DNA of 64,000 bases from Impatiens glandulifera (Eukaryota > Streptophyta > Magnoliopsida > Ericales > Balsaminaceae): assembly GCF_907164915.1 (NCBI RefSeq), contig NC_061865.1:56750587-56814586 (forward strand), given 5' to 3'. Position 1 is the first letter of the stretch, and each line of letters starts with the position of its first letter. The notes beneath the pieces are model-generated. The model was not told where the DNA came from. It ran no database searches and saw only the letters and a program-made list of their open reading frames with translations. Made by a program: the position numbers and the translations under genes. Positions 11,992 to 24,110 of this stretch are shown piece after piece.

Positions 11992-12402
11992 TGTTAGATT
12001 TATTGGACTAATATATATAAATAATGTGTTTGAGCTATTGTTTATTCAGAACCCAATTGATAAAGTGATCCACTAAAAGTATTTTGGTTATTGGACTAAG
12101 TCATGTTTGGTTATTAGTATGGTACAGTTTATTATTTATAGAAACCAGATATTTATTAATATTTATGATGGATTAAATAATAAATAAATGACAATATAAA
12201 TACGGTTGTAGTCCTCGATTCATAGATGTCAGTTTCATTTCTCATAACCTCCATTGTTAGAGAGAAGTTGGTAACATAGAGAATCATTAATCTTGTTTTG
12301 TCTAGTTAAACACTAATATAATGTTAAAGATTATAGATCATGACTAAAAAAAACTATTAGATAATCCGGACTAAAACAAGATAAGAATAAATATATCTAA
12401 CA
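11992..12402 (+). repeat. 3' LTR of copia element 1
   Basis: 411 bp. It aligns with the 5' LTR throughout except that 5' LTR bases 6128-6239 are replaced by the 4 bases TTGG. Scattered substitutions elsewhere show that the insertion is not recent. Confidence 0.9.
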
Positions 12403-12407
12403 ACACT

Positions 12408-13379
12408 ATCTACATATACAATTCATTAGAATTCATTAGAGATCCAAACATGTTTTTCTTTGGGATAATTATGTAACCTAACATCATGTTAAAACAAAAT
12501 CTTACAAGTTTGATCTTGGATTTTTAAAGGTTTGATAATAAAAATGGGTTATTTATGAATTTTTCAAAAATAAATTATTAAACTGTTCTTCTATATTTAA
12601 AATTTAATAAAAACAAAGACAACATTGTTTACATAATTTAGTAATATTAAGAATATTTTGATATTTTATTCAAATAATCGAGATTTAATCTCACATTCTT
12701 CTTTGTTTTATTGCGATGATGTGTATACACCTTTCTCGCAATAATTTGAAGCGCTTTTTTCTTATGTATTCTTAAGAAACGAACAGTTATATAGAGATGA
12801 TGAATTATATAGAGATGATGAAGAAGAATTGGGTAATTGGTATGAAGAATTTGTTAGGTCCAAACTCCAAACTCCGTTCACATTATTTATTTTTATCAAT
12901 GAATAAATTTATTTATTTATTTAATTTAGATGTATATTACTTTTTAAAAAAGTGATTCGATTATTGAGATTTGATAAAATATATGCGACTTATGAGATCA
13001 ATGAAACTGATATTCACACCTATCGATGTCGTCATGAACAAGTAAGATACATGTCATGTCGCATATGACAATTTTTCAAGTATCTGGCAATAACAATCTT
13101 GTAGTTTCCGAGTGAGAATAATCATCTCGCGACAACAATTTTGTCGTTTTCCAAGTGAATAATCATTTTTTGGTTATACTAATCATTACTTACAAAATAA
13201 ATGTACAAGTATCCTTTAATTAATTAATTGGGTTATCTATTTTTAAGATACTTGTATCCCCATTCTTGTCCCCATTTTAACGTAACAAGTGAATTCTCTA
13301 ATTTGAGATTAGGTTAAATTAAATTTGATGTAATATAGATTTGATGATATAATGTACGGCCCAGATTCAAGCGTAGCAA
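12408..13379. other. Intergenic stretch before the CPL3-like gene
   Basis: No gene seen. AT-rich, with a 17-bp duplication (ATATAGAGATGATGAAT/G) near 12790-12825 and no recognisable transposon ends. Confidence 0.5.
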
Positions 13380-13742
13380 TACTATAATTTCCCACCTCCA
13401 GTCTCCTTCTTCTTTTATTATTTTTTCAAGGGCTTTATTCATTCTCTCTCTCTCTCAATCTCGCCGGCGCCGTTCTTCTCCCATCTCTCTCAATTCAATC
13501 GATCTTTCTTCAAGAAATCGTTTTTCAGAAGAGACTTCGAATCTTCTTTATCTGTAACCATTCAAAATCCCACTTTGACGATCAGTAAAGATCCATCCTT
13601 GAAAACCATAATCTGATATAATCAAACACGTCTTATTTCCTGTACGACGATTCTTTGATTTTATTTCTATTCGAAAGATCTGTTAAAATCATATTTTATT
13701 GTATACCGATCTGGATCCATTAACTAGTCGGGGAAATTAACC
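13380..13742 (+). promoter_or_regulatory. Probable core promoter and 5' UTR of the CPL3-like gene
   Basis: A pyrimidine-rich stretch including a CT run (13443-13456) lies about 290 bp upstream of the start codon. It is followed by a leader with little AT-repeat content up to AACCATGGGA. CT-rich initiator patches are common near plant transcription starts. No convincing TATA box was found, and the exact start is not determined. Confidence 0.4.
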
Positions 13743-16700
13743 ATGGGAATTGATGAATTTCGTTCCGATGAAGGGGACGATGGAGGGAAATACTCGGTTT
13801 CTACTGCAGTTGAAGAGATAAGTGGTGGTGAGTTTGAAAGTCAGACGGCGGCGGCGAAGGCGGCTAGCAAGTCTTCTGGGAACTCGAATTCGAATAACCC
13901 TAATATACAGCAAAGTAGGGTTTGGGCAATGAGGGATCTGTATAAATGTCAGACTGGACTTTATAATTTTGCTTGGGCACAAGGTGTGCATAATAAACCC
14001 TTGGATGAGGTTATTCCAGAGGTGAAATCTGCTGAGGAATTGAAATCTAATTTGACTAGTTTGAATTCTCATGTTAATGATGTGAATGGTAGAGTTGTAA
14101 TCGATTTGGAAAGTGATGAGTTTGATGGAAATGAGAGTGAGAAAGAAGAGGGTGAATTGGAGGAGGGTGAGATAGATTTAGAGTCTGATGTTTTAGATAG
14201 GTTTAAAGAAGATGAATTGGATACTGTGATGAAGGATAATGAATTGGATAAACAGACTAAATCTATTATTGAACAGCTGAAAGCTGTTACCATTGTTGAA
14301 GCTGAGAAGTAAGTTGTTGTTTTTCTACTTTGAATGATATGTTTTGGCAGCTTATGATGGATTCAAGAGGGTGATTGATTGTGTTGACTTATTGATTGTG
14401 TTTGTTGTAGATCATTTGGGGAAGTTTGCTCTCGAATGCATGATTCGTTAGTTAACTTGCAGGAAATGCGCGATTCGGTGTCTGAATTTGATTATTTGGT
14501 TCAGCTTTCATTTACTGCTTTTCAGACAATGAGTTCTGTAAGGCACCTTTCAAGTTCACATATTAATAATTTGTTTTCAAAAAAGTTTGCTCAAGCTTAA
14601 TGTATTGTAACTAATTAAAATACATTTCAGGTTTTTTCTTCTTTGAGTCCATATCAGAAAGGGCTGATTAAGAGTGTTTATAAAAGGTCCATTTCTTTTA
14701 CCATTGTGGGATTCTCTGGACTCATTAAGGGAGAAGTAATTAGCTTAAATTTCCTCACAGGTTACTATCATATGTTACAACCCAGAATCCTGCAAGGTTT
14801 CCACCTTCTCAAATGAGAGAGGTTTGTTAATTTTACCTCCATTCTTAATGACTGTTTATCAGGAAGTACACTGATTTGTGAACAATTCTTGATTACAGAT
14901 AGAGGTCATGATCCAAGACTTGGATGAATCCCCTGCCTTTTTAACTTCAATAGACAATAAGGGAAGAGGGTTATCAGTCCCCCTTTTGGATCTTCACAAA
15001 GATCATGATGCTGATAGTCTTCCTTCCCCTACCCGTTCAAACGCCCCATTATGTTCTCCTCTGAGCAATATGTTTGGTGTTACCAATGTAGTACCAAGGG
15101 AAGAGTGGTCTTTACCGAAGGGGAGCCAGCCAGTACAAGAGAGAAAAAACAGCACATTACATCCTTATGAAACCGATGCTGTCAAAGCCGTATCTAGCTA
15201 TCAACAAAAATTTGGGCGCAGTTCATTTCTCACGTTTGACAGACTTCCTAGCCCCACTCCATCTGGAGAATCTGATGATAGAAATGAAGATGTTGGCGGG
15301 GAAGTTTCTAGCTCCTCCGTAGCTGATCCAGTCAAACCAGTTAACACCTTTCCTAATTTAGCCTCTAATTCCAGTTCAAGACTAGTGCGAAAGAACAGAG
15401 ATCCTCGACTTAGAATTTCCAACCATGAAGCAACAAACTCAAGGAAGAAGCAGAGGTCTGTTGAAGATCTTAATTTGGATGCTAAAAGGCAAAAAATATC
15501 TGAGAATGGACATGGGAAATTACCAATGCCTAGTTCCAATTCTGCAGTATCATCTTTGCAAACTATATTAAAAGACATTACTGTAAATCCTACCATGTGG
15601 ATGAATATTATTAAGAAAGAACAGAGGAAGATTGTTGATCCCTCAGCTACTTCATCACAGTTGCAGATAGCAGATTCTATTGTGGGAGCTGTTCCATTGT
15701 TGAATACTACTCTTCAAAAGCCAGCACTTCTTGGTCAAACGACTTCTGGAATACTACCGAATTCTCCTCAACCAACTGTAAGAAGTTATTCTCTTCATTC
15801 TTTAATTAGTTCTTTTTCTAAAAACTTCCTTCTGCCGGACACTGACAATTTTCTTATATAATCAAAACTTTTTAAGCATAATAAAATACGCTAGTCTTAA
15901 ACTTAAGAGGTTGAGGTCTCAAGTTTTATTTTCACTGAATGATGAAGTGGTGGAGGTTTACTGTGCTAAATGGATATGTTTTTGTTGGGTTATGTCAAAC
16001 TGAAGCAGGAGGCCAGATTCATATCTTATATTTGCTTGTAACCTTTCATATTTATTTTTCTATGGAAATTTGATAGTATTGTTCAAGGGTTTGAAGATAT
16101 TTAATCAAATTTGTGAAAACCCACAGGATGAAGCTGGAAAAATCCGCATGAAACCTCGCGATCCTCGTAGAATCTTGCACCACAATGTACTTGTGAAGAC
16201 AGAGACATTGCAACCAAAAGTTCTCAATACAAATATTGCTCCCACTCCCCTTCCTAATAGGCAAGAAATTCAATCTTTAACTAGCCCCACGGCTTCAATA
16301 TCTGTGACAACAACACTTCCTGACATTTCACGACAATTCACCACGAAGCTGAAAAATGTTGCTGATATTATATCTGTTACCCAAACATCCACTGGTCCTC
16401 CAATATCTCCTCAGGTTCCTCTCAATAAATTGGATGTTAAGGTTCTTCCTGTTCCAGAATCTGCAGATGTAAAAGGTGCAGGAGCCATCACTAGTTCTCC
16501 GGAATCTTCTATGGGAACTTCCCAACCTCAGAATAAATGGGGAGATGTTGAGCATCTTTTTGAAGGATTTGATGACCAGCAGAAAGCTACTATTCAGAAA
16601 GAGAGGACAAGGAGGATTGAAGAGCAGAAAACAATGTTTTCTGCCCGCAAATTGTGTCTTGTCTTAGATTTGGATCACACTCTCTTGAATTCAGCCAAGG

Positions 16701-18358
16701 TATAGCTCGTGGTCTTCTTCACACTTAGAGCTTGGGTTATTTGAAAAAATCTTGCGGAAAAAGTGCGGGTTATTTGGGTTGAATTACTAAAATGTCCTTT
16801 TTTGTATTTAAAACTAAAATTAAAAAAAATGTAAAGTAAGATTATTTTGGTTATTGAATTAAGTGATTTAATGGTTCAAAAGGACGTTCTGAAAACAAAT
16901 GATTTTTTGAATCTGTATCCGACTAAATTTAGTTTTCAAAACAAAAGCAAAAAAACTATTTGCTTTAGAGATTGAAAAGATTGCAATTTTCACGTTCCTT
17001 CATCTCCTGTCTTCTCAGTTTACAGAAGTAGACCCCTTGCATGAGGAATTATTAAGAAAGAAAGAAGAACAAGAGATGGATAAGCCATACCGACATCTCT
17101 TCCGTTTCCCACACATGGGAATGTGGACCAAGTTGCGTCCTGGGATCTGGAACTTTCTAGAGAAGGTTCCATTTTGCAACATTTTTGGGCTGACAATTCC
17201 TTTTTTATTGTTTATTTTCCATGCTGAATATGCTGTTTCATTTTAATGCTGTGTTTAGGCTAGCAAGCTTTTTGAATTGCATCTTTACACAATGGGAAAC
17301 AAGTTGTACGCAACCGAGATGGCGAAACTGCTAGACCCGAAAGGAGTGTTGTTTTCTGGACGAGTAATGTCTAGGGGCGACGAACCTGATTCCATTGATG
17401 GTGAACCAAGGGCTGCCAAGATTAAGGATTTAGACGGAGTTTTGGGAATGGAATCAGCTGTTGTAATCATAGACGATTCAATTAGAGTCTGGCCGCATAA
17501 CAAATTAAACTTGATCGTTGTAGAAAGGTAAAAAAATTAGTTTTTATAATTTATTCATCATTCAAGTGTTGACATTATTCTCTGTAGGTATATTTATTTC
17601 CCTTGCAGTAGGCGTCAATTCGGGCTGTTAGGTCCTTCCCTTCTCGAGATTGATCACGACGAAAGACCAGAAAATGGGACTCTAGCTTCTTCATTGGGGG
17701 TTAGATTTTTCTGTCTTTTTGCTGTCTATAAAAATTATAATAACCCTTTGAGAGACTTTAACCAGACAAACTTCTTTTCTTTTCTAGGTTATTGAAAGAA
17801 TTCATAAGAACTTCTTTTCTCATCATTCGTTAGATGATGCTGACGTTAGGGCTATACTAGCTTCTGAGCAGAAGAAGATTCTCGCTGGTTGTCGTGTAAT
17901 GTTTAGTAGAATTTTTCCGGTTGGTGAAGCAAATCCTCATTTACATCCTCTCTGGATGACTGCTGAACAGTTTGGTGCGGTTTGTACCAACCATATTGAT
18001 GATCAGGTTACTCATGTTGTTGCCCATTCACCAGGAACTGACAAGGTATGGCATGTCCTAGACCTTGTTCGATCTTTTTAGTAACAGATCTTGGGTGATG
18101 ATTGAATATGTCGAATAATTCTGACAAATTGTTCGGGTGCTGCAGGTCAATTGGGCTCTTTCAAGAGGAAGATTTGTTGTCCATCCCGGATGGTAAGTAA
18201 CCCGACTCATACTATTAAATAAATCGAACGGTTTGAACCCGTAAAAACTAATTCTCTCGTTTTCTTTCTTTATTCCTTAAAAAAAATTAAACAGGGTTGA
18301 AGCATCAGCTTTGCTTTACAGGAGGGCAAATGAACATGACTTTGCAATTAAACAATGA
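13743..18358 (+). CDS. CPL3: RNA polymerase II CTD phosphatase, CPL3-like
   Basis: Twelve exons in continuous frame: 13743-14308, 14411-14537, 14631-14686, 14761-14821, 14899-15777, 16127-16699, 17019-17165, 17259-17527, 17588-17699, 17788-18045, 18146-18192 and 18295-18358. Total 3159 nt, 1052 residues. Arabidopsis CPL3 is somewhat longer, about 1240 residues as I recall. The N-terminal part has the conserved RVWAMRDLYK (about 60-69) and an acidic stretch, followed by a long Ser/Pro-rich region with RNRDPRL-like and MKPRDPRRIL basic motifs. The FCPH catalytic domain starts at CLVLDLDHTLLNS, with the DxDxT nucleophile motif at 744-748. VVIIDDS supplies the later acidic motif. A C-terminal BRCT domain (about 960-1040, ILAGCRVMFSRIFP through GRFVVHPGWVEA) ends the protein. 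Family role: removes phosphate from the Pol II C-terminal repeat in the nucleus, repressing stress and immune gene transcription. The first ATG (AACCATGG) has good context. Confidence 0.93.
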
Positions 18359-18964
18359 AACAATCTTATCTAATCTCCCAAACCCAAATTGATTCTTACA
18401 ATAGTAAAGAAAGAACAAATAAGAGTGGCCAATTAGGGATTTACTTAACCCTATAATTCCAATGGGCTTCAATAATTGAAATGTTTTTACCTCAGTAAAA
18501 AAAAATGTGACAAAAAGGTGTAAGATTTTTGAAGGGAAATCCTAAGGTGGAAACATTACCAATGCTGACATAAACTTAAAAGGGGACATGAAATCTGGAC
18601 GTTATCTTATTTTTAAGATAACATGATTTTAAGACAAACAATTCACGGTTCTAAAACAAAACAATTCATGGTTTGATTTAGGGTTATGAATTTGACTCTA
18701 TTTTTTATGTTGAATATTTGATCTCTAGATTTTTATAGACTGATTTTTCGAGGGTTTCGAATTTGGTTACTTGTGTTGTTCGTGGTGTTTTTTTTTCTTT
18801 CATTTAATAAGACCATGGTTTATTTTCTTAAAGTTTTGGTTTCTTATTTAATAGTATGGTATCAATGGAAGATGTTACAATAAGAAGTTATAACAATTAT
18901 CATTTAAAAAATTAAATGAATACAAAAAAAAATATACATCTTTTTCAACATAAAATAAAATTTC

Positions 18965-19009
<45 letters not shown>

Positions 19010-20524
19010 TTGTACGATGGATCCTATGTACAGTTTGTTTTTTCTAGATTCGTATAGGAAACAAAAACTGATGTGATGAGGATTTTATGACAGATTCTAG
19101 TATATTGGGAATAAATAATATTTTTAAATCTTCAAATATACCAGACAGAAAAGAATATGTTACAGTGGATGGACTATGTCTTTTAAGAATATTATAATGT
19201 TTTTAGATTGGTTCTGAAAGTATATTTATTATCTAAATTTATTATATAAATATAATTTAAAAAGCTAGACCCTAAACATGACAAACCACACATGGACTCT
19301 AGCAATTTGAAGTATTTACTCCTCATACTATTAAAAATGTCTAAATATATTTTATCATTTCATAAATTTTAACATTTATATTTTTTTTTAAAATTAAATA
19401 TTTTAAAATTAATATATTTTTTTTATTAAGAGAAATAATTGAGTAAGAGAATTTGTAAGAGGGAATTTGAAAAGGTAAAGCCGAAAAAATAATATATTTT
19501 TTCTTTTCTTTCCTTATCCATTATCCAACTTCTCTCCTATTCTAAATTTTTTCTCTTTATCACTCTTTTTATTTATTTATTAAATATTTATATTTTATAT
19601 TAAATTTATTTAAAAAACAATATATTTATCCATATTATTTTCATATATATATATATATATTATATATATATATATTATATATATATATATATATTTTATT
19701 CCTGTCAAACTTTATTATAAATAAACTAAGATGTATAGGATTTCAGATAAAAAAAACTTATAATTTTTTTTAAATGATCAAAATATATAAAAATAATAAG
19801 AATGATTTAAACAAATTGATAAATAGACATTAGAAAATAAAATAAAAGTCACGAAATATTTAAATAAGAAAAAAGTACAAAAACATTACCCAAAATGTTA
19901 TCGAATTCGTAAATTTTATAAAAAAAATAATTAATAATACATTATGAATGATACACATATCTTTGGTTAGAAATCAAAGCTAGACAAACCCTAACTATGA
20001 TTAAGGATGACAATCAAAAGACAAAAAAAAAAAAAAACTGATTGGTAACATTCATACATTCATAATACACATATCATTTAATACACATATCATTGAAGGT
20101 TGGGCGATTTTTCTCTAATTAGAAAGTCCGTCAGAAAATAATTGGAATGATAATCTAAATATATATTATTGTCATATCAACCGCCACAATTTAAATTTCA
20201 CAGCAACTATTTAAAGACTCAGACATCGTATAGTAAATCTTAGTTATATTTCACACACAAAAAAAAAAAACTAAAAATACAAGTCATAGTGAGTTGTTGA
20301 TTTTACTTCTTATGTCATATATGATCTATCATAATTTTATTTTAACTTTTTATCATAGCCACAAGAATCCCACTATACTCCTTTATAAAATCAAGACCAA
20401 CCATACAACTACCAATTACATGGATTATTTACAATTCATTGATTTATCTTTAGATTTTTTTGAGAAAAACGACGTATCGTCATTAAATAAAAGTCACAAA
20501 AGGGAAAATAAGTTACATGAGTTC
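18359..20524. other. 3' UTR and AT-rich intergenic stretch
   Basis: The first few hundred bases should include the CPL3-like 3' UTR. The rest is AT-rich with TA runs at 18968-19004 and 19640-19694 and several poly-A tracts. No coding potential beyond chance open frames. Confidence 0.55.
18968..19004. repeat. (TA)n microsatellite
   Basis: About 37 bp of uninterrupted TA. Confidence 0.9.
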
Positions 20525-21275
20525 AAGGAAAAGCAGAAATAACACAAACTGAATGAAGGACAACAATGAGAAACAAACAAAACGATTGATAAAGGACAAC
20601 TGACAAATGACAATTGACAATGAAAGCGCCATAAAATTAGTGGTGAGGGTGACTTTATCATAAACGATGTTCCAATTTTGACATATTAACCAATTCTTCT
20701 CGCATATGGGAATACGATTCCACGTTTGGATGAGGGAGTTGTCGTTAGTGATGATATTATTCCATACCATATCTACATCGTTGCGGACTCTTGAAAAGGC
20801 TCTAGCGTTCCTCTCCATCCATATGTGATAAACAATGTATGCGAAGAAACACTTGAAGGTATTAGAGTTGAAGTCGTTGCCCTTGGTCTTGATGATGACG
20901 AATTCTTTAATGTCGGTCTATTCGTTTGAGAAGTTGAGGAGGACCATTGATGTGGAGAATCCGCTCCAAGCACATAGGCAAAAGGGCAGTTCTCAAGGAG
21001 GTGTTCAATGGACTCCTCATTTCCCAAGCAAAGGAGGCAATTAGGATCCGAGATGCTCATGTACTTCTTGATCCGATCACGAGTGTTGAGCCTCTTGTAG
21101 AAGGCAAGCCATAATATGAATTGGTGTTTGGGGATAACTTTGGTAGACCACACTAAGTGAACCATGGGACAACGTCCCCATGATCACGAACACAATCCCA
21201 AGCAGACCCGGAGTCAAAATTGCCATTGTTCTTAACACTCTAAACACGAGAATCCTCATAATTATTTAGATGATA
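20525..21275 (-). mobile_element. LINE 3' part with RT-associated zinc-binding domain, decayed
   Basis: On the minus strand the translation shows the plant non-LTR zf-RVT pattern: SAWDCVR, then VPW, LVWSTKVIPKHQFILWLA, RLNTRDRIKKYM, and the metal ligands CLLCLG and ESIEHLLENC. A downstream VYHIWMERNARAF block follows. Frameshifts occur after the zinc motif. It belongs to the same class as the RT block at 22.15-23.45 kb, but the piece that should join them is missing. Confidence 0.8.
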
Positions 21276-21284
21276 GGATGAAAG

Positions 21285-21614
21285 TGTTGTTTTTGGCACA
21301 ATTAGAATCCCACATAGAAAGACGATGGGAGTGAAAGAAGTTTCTTAGTATATAAAAGAAACTATATTCACAATTAGAATAAATCCCACATCGGAAGATG
21401 ATGGGAGTTGGGGAAGTTTCTTAGTGTATAAAAGAAACTCTACCCTCTTTGGTTTATTGCACCCAATATTTGTATCTCTTCTTCCTTATTAATTGATAGC
21501 CTTAGTGCTCGGAGACGTAGGCAACATTTTGGCCGAACTCCGTTATCAAATTCTGTTAGTGTGTTCTTTCAGTAGTTTTCTTCTTTTGTGTTTCTGTCAG
21601 GGTTTTTCCCAACA
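21285..21614 (+). repeat. Solo-type LTR of the copia element 2 family
   Basis: 330 bp beginning TGTTGTTTTTGGCAC and ending TTTTTCCCAACA. It is the reverse complement of the LTRs at 49427-49752 and 53006-53333, with the same internal words (GATGGGAGTGAAAGAAG, ACGTAGGCAACATTTTG). The flanking 5-mers (GAAAG and GTAAA) do not match, so this is either a rearranged solo LTR or one end of a lost element. It interrupts the LINE remains. Confidence 0.85.
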
Positions 21615-21685
21615 GTAAATGTATCAAGAATTCTCGCACCTTCTAAAATAGTTCATAGAAGACTGTTCTAATCGCCGCTCTTGAC

Positions 21686-22145
21686 TTGCTGAACTATGTC
21701 CAGTTGACACTCCCGCCTAATTCGAGTGATGGAGAAGACACTATTATGGAGAATAGGTCTATTTTTGAACTAGGGGTCATACCTGAACAAAATGTCATTA
21801 TCATTGCCAATTTGAATATTGATAATCTTACCCACATTATCTCTAAGCTTCATAATCTTTTTAAGGAACCACATCATCTCCATTCTGATCTTGTATGTCC
21901 AGATGCTGTTGTCTTTTCTAATGAACCTCGAGTTGACCCATCTGACCCAAAGCGAATCCTGTTTCTTTTCTATCGCCTAAAAGTGCTTGTAGGTGAGAGT
22001 TTTGTTCTAGGAGACACCATCTTTGATGCCAATTCTGCCTTCTTCTTTGGGCTTGCAAGTGTCCGTCCATTTGGTATTTTTTCCTCTACACTCTTAAGTC
22101 CCCCATTTGAAATTCCTCATCCATCAGCTGATCAAGTTCTTTCAT
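21686..22145 (+). CDS. Unrecognised open stretch of about 150 codons
   Basis: An open frame starts at ATG 21686. It reads through a coding-like sequence with words such as LTLPPNSSDGEDTIM, SIFELGVIPEQNVI and DPSDPKRILFLFYRLKVL. The frame continues to 22234, but beyond about 22145 it overlaps antisense LINE sequence, so only the first part could be genuine. I do not recognise the family. It has no signal peptide or clear membrane segment and no obvious promoter, and lies between a copia LTR and a LINE remnant. It could be a transposon-captured gene piece or a chance frame. Confidence 0.25.
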
Positions 22146-22149
22146 TACT

Positions 22150-23450
22150 TTTTTTTGAGAGGACAATTTATTGCGTCCACTATCCGATAATACCCATAAC
22201 GACTCTAGTGACCAGCTCAATGCGACCTACATAAGAAATTCTCTTAGTAGCCATCCCAGAATAACATTCTTTACCTTTTCAATTAGAGGTCGTCAATGCG
22301 AAATCTGGAGCTGTTTAGAAGAGAGCGAGATGCCCATGTATCGGACAGGGAACGATCCTTCTTCAATGGCCATGATCCCGAATATGCTGACTTTGGTTTT
22401 CTCCTTGATGCCGTCATAGAAGGCAAGACTTTTACCCTGATTAATGCTGAGACCTATAACACTATAAAAAATGGTGAGAGTCTCCTTGATAGTTCTAACG
22501 GAGTCAGCGTCAACATGCACCAGGATGAAGAGACCGTCTGCAAAACAAATATGAGTGATAAATTCTTCCTTGTAGTAAGGGTGGTGAGTGAAATGACGAT
22601 ACTTTAGGAGAATTTTAACAATGCACTCAAAGACCTTCATGATAAGAATGAAAAGTTAGGAAGAGAGGGGATCCCCTGTCTAACCCCGTTTTCCCCTTTG
22701 AAAAATCCGACATGGATACCGTTCGCACTCACAATGAAGTGTGTGTGGGGTGGGGGGGGATCGAGACACACTGCATAATCTAGTCAATAAAAATACAAAG
22801 AAAACCAGAGACAATTAAGAAAACGTGAATAACATTCCATTTAATGGAGTCAAAAGCCTTTTGGATGTCCACCTTAAAAGCCACACGTAGTGAGATGACT
22901 TTCTGGCCGTATCCTTTAAAAAGACCATGCATGAGTAAGATGTTATGGGAGATAGACCTTCCAGGGATGAAAGCTGATTGCTCGAGACTAATGAGTTTTG
23001 AGATAACAATTTAAAAATGTTTAGAAATAATTTTATAAGTGATATTGCAACAAGAAATGAGACGGAAATCTTGAATCTTTTTAGGGGAGGACTTTTTTGG
23101 GGTTAGGTTGAGAACGATGCCATTCCATTGCTTACGCATCTTGCGGTTATAAAAGAACTTAATGACAACCTCACAAATATTCTGTCCGACGATGTTCCAA
23201 TTGTCCTTGAAGAAGGTGGCGTTGAATCCGTCAAGTCCAATGCTTTTATCGCCTTTCATGCCAAAAGGGGCTTCTCTGATCTCATCGGTTGTAACTATCT
23301 CAATGAGCTTACTACTGTCGACACTATTGACTATCCTGATGACAATATGATGTAGGGTCGTCGTTTTCAGTGCTTATTCCTCTTGTTGTTGCTTTTTCAG
23401 GGTGAACTTCACCGCATTCGTTCTATCTTTCAAACTTTATTCTCACTAAA
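22150..23450 (-). mobile_element. LINE reverse transcriptase block, decayed
   Basis: Minus-strand translation shows the plant LINE RT order: KSIGLDGFNATFFKDNW (usual PGPDGF), LNLTPKK then FRLISCCN-YKIISK, an in-frame-shifted KAFDSI-W block, the catalytic box as FADGLFI (usual F/YADD), INQGKS, and VRYMGISLSSKQL followed by PLIEKV. Several stops and shifts interrupt it, including one near 22660. It is truncated on both sides: no endonuclease is visible beyond 23450 and no finger region below 22150. Confidence 0.85.
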
Positions 23451-23589
23451 ATAATATATGCCACAACCAAGGGTTCCTAATAATGACTTAATAACGTATC
23501 TTTTCACACCATCATTGATTTCATAAACGTTCCATGCAGTAATATTTTCAATCATTAATGAACTCTAATTAAAACAACCCTTTCTCGAC

Positions 23590-24110
23590 TTCAAGACAGA
23601 TTTAAAACATTTACTTGCTCTACAATTTGATTGGGGAGACAAATAAATGAGTCTCAATTCTTACATTCAAACTCACGATATTCAATACCGTCTATCATTC
23701 CTTCATACCGGCGAACAAAATGGTGTTGCTGAACGCATAATTAACCACCTTATAAAGATAAGTCTTACTCTTTTTGTTCATGTCTCTATGCCCCTATCCT
23801 ATTAGGATGATGTTTTTTTCACAAGTATGTATCTAATTAACCATCTTCCTTTAAATGATAAATCTCGTCATTCCTTTTTTTTAATTGTTCTCCTAATTAT
23901 ATATTCCTTAAAATTTTTGGATGCTCTTGTTTCCTACTCATTCGATCATATAACTCCCACAAAATTGATATTTGAACTCTAAAATATATTATTTTTGCTA
24001 TAGTGCAAATACAAAGGCTACCGTTGTCTACACCGTCTTTCTAGAAGAATATATATATCTCTCGTCACATCACTTTTTTATTAACAAATATTTACATTTA
24101 AAAACACAAC
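23590..24110 (+). mobile_element. Relic of a copia integrase C-terminal region
   Basis: Plus-strand translation gives short blocks in copia order across stops: TGEQNGVAERIINH, then MYLINHLPL, KFLDALVSY (usual KVFGCLCYP), YKGYRCLHRL and RRIYISRHITF. These are the integrase catalytic-Glu block and the following linker before reverse transcriptase. No LTRs or coding continuity are left. Confidence 0.75.

Larger units (their letters stand above)
5852..12402 (+). mobile_element. Ty1/copia LTR retrotransposon, complete but mutated
   Basis: The element has a 5' LTR (5852-6370), a tRNA-Met type primer site, gag, protease, integrase, reverse transcriptase and RNase H in copia order, a polypurine tract, and a 3' LTR (11992-12402). 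Both LTRs begin TGTTAGATTT and end ATATCTAACA. The 5-bp flanks ACACT (5847-5851 and 12403-12407) are a perfect target duplication, so this insertion is intact at its edges. Several stops and frameshifts in gag-pol mean it cannot move on its own. It sits between the DUF2301-derived array and the CPL3-like gene. Confidence 0.95.

Noticed and set aside
20294..20542. 82-codon open frame on the plus strand
   Set aside because: Low-complexity AT-rich frame without homology that I recognise, ending inside antisense LINE sequence.
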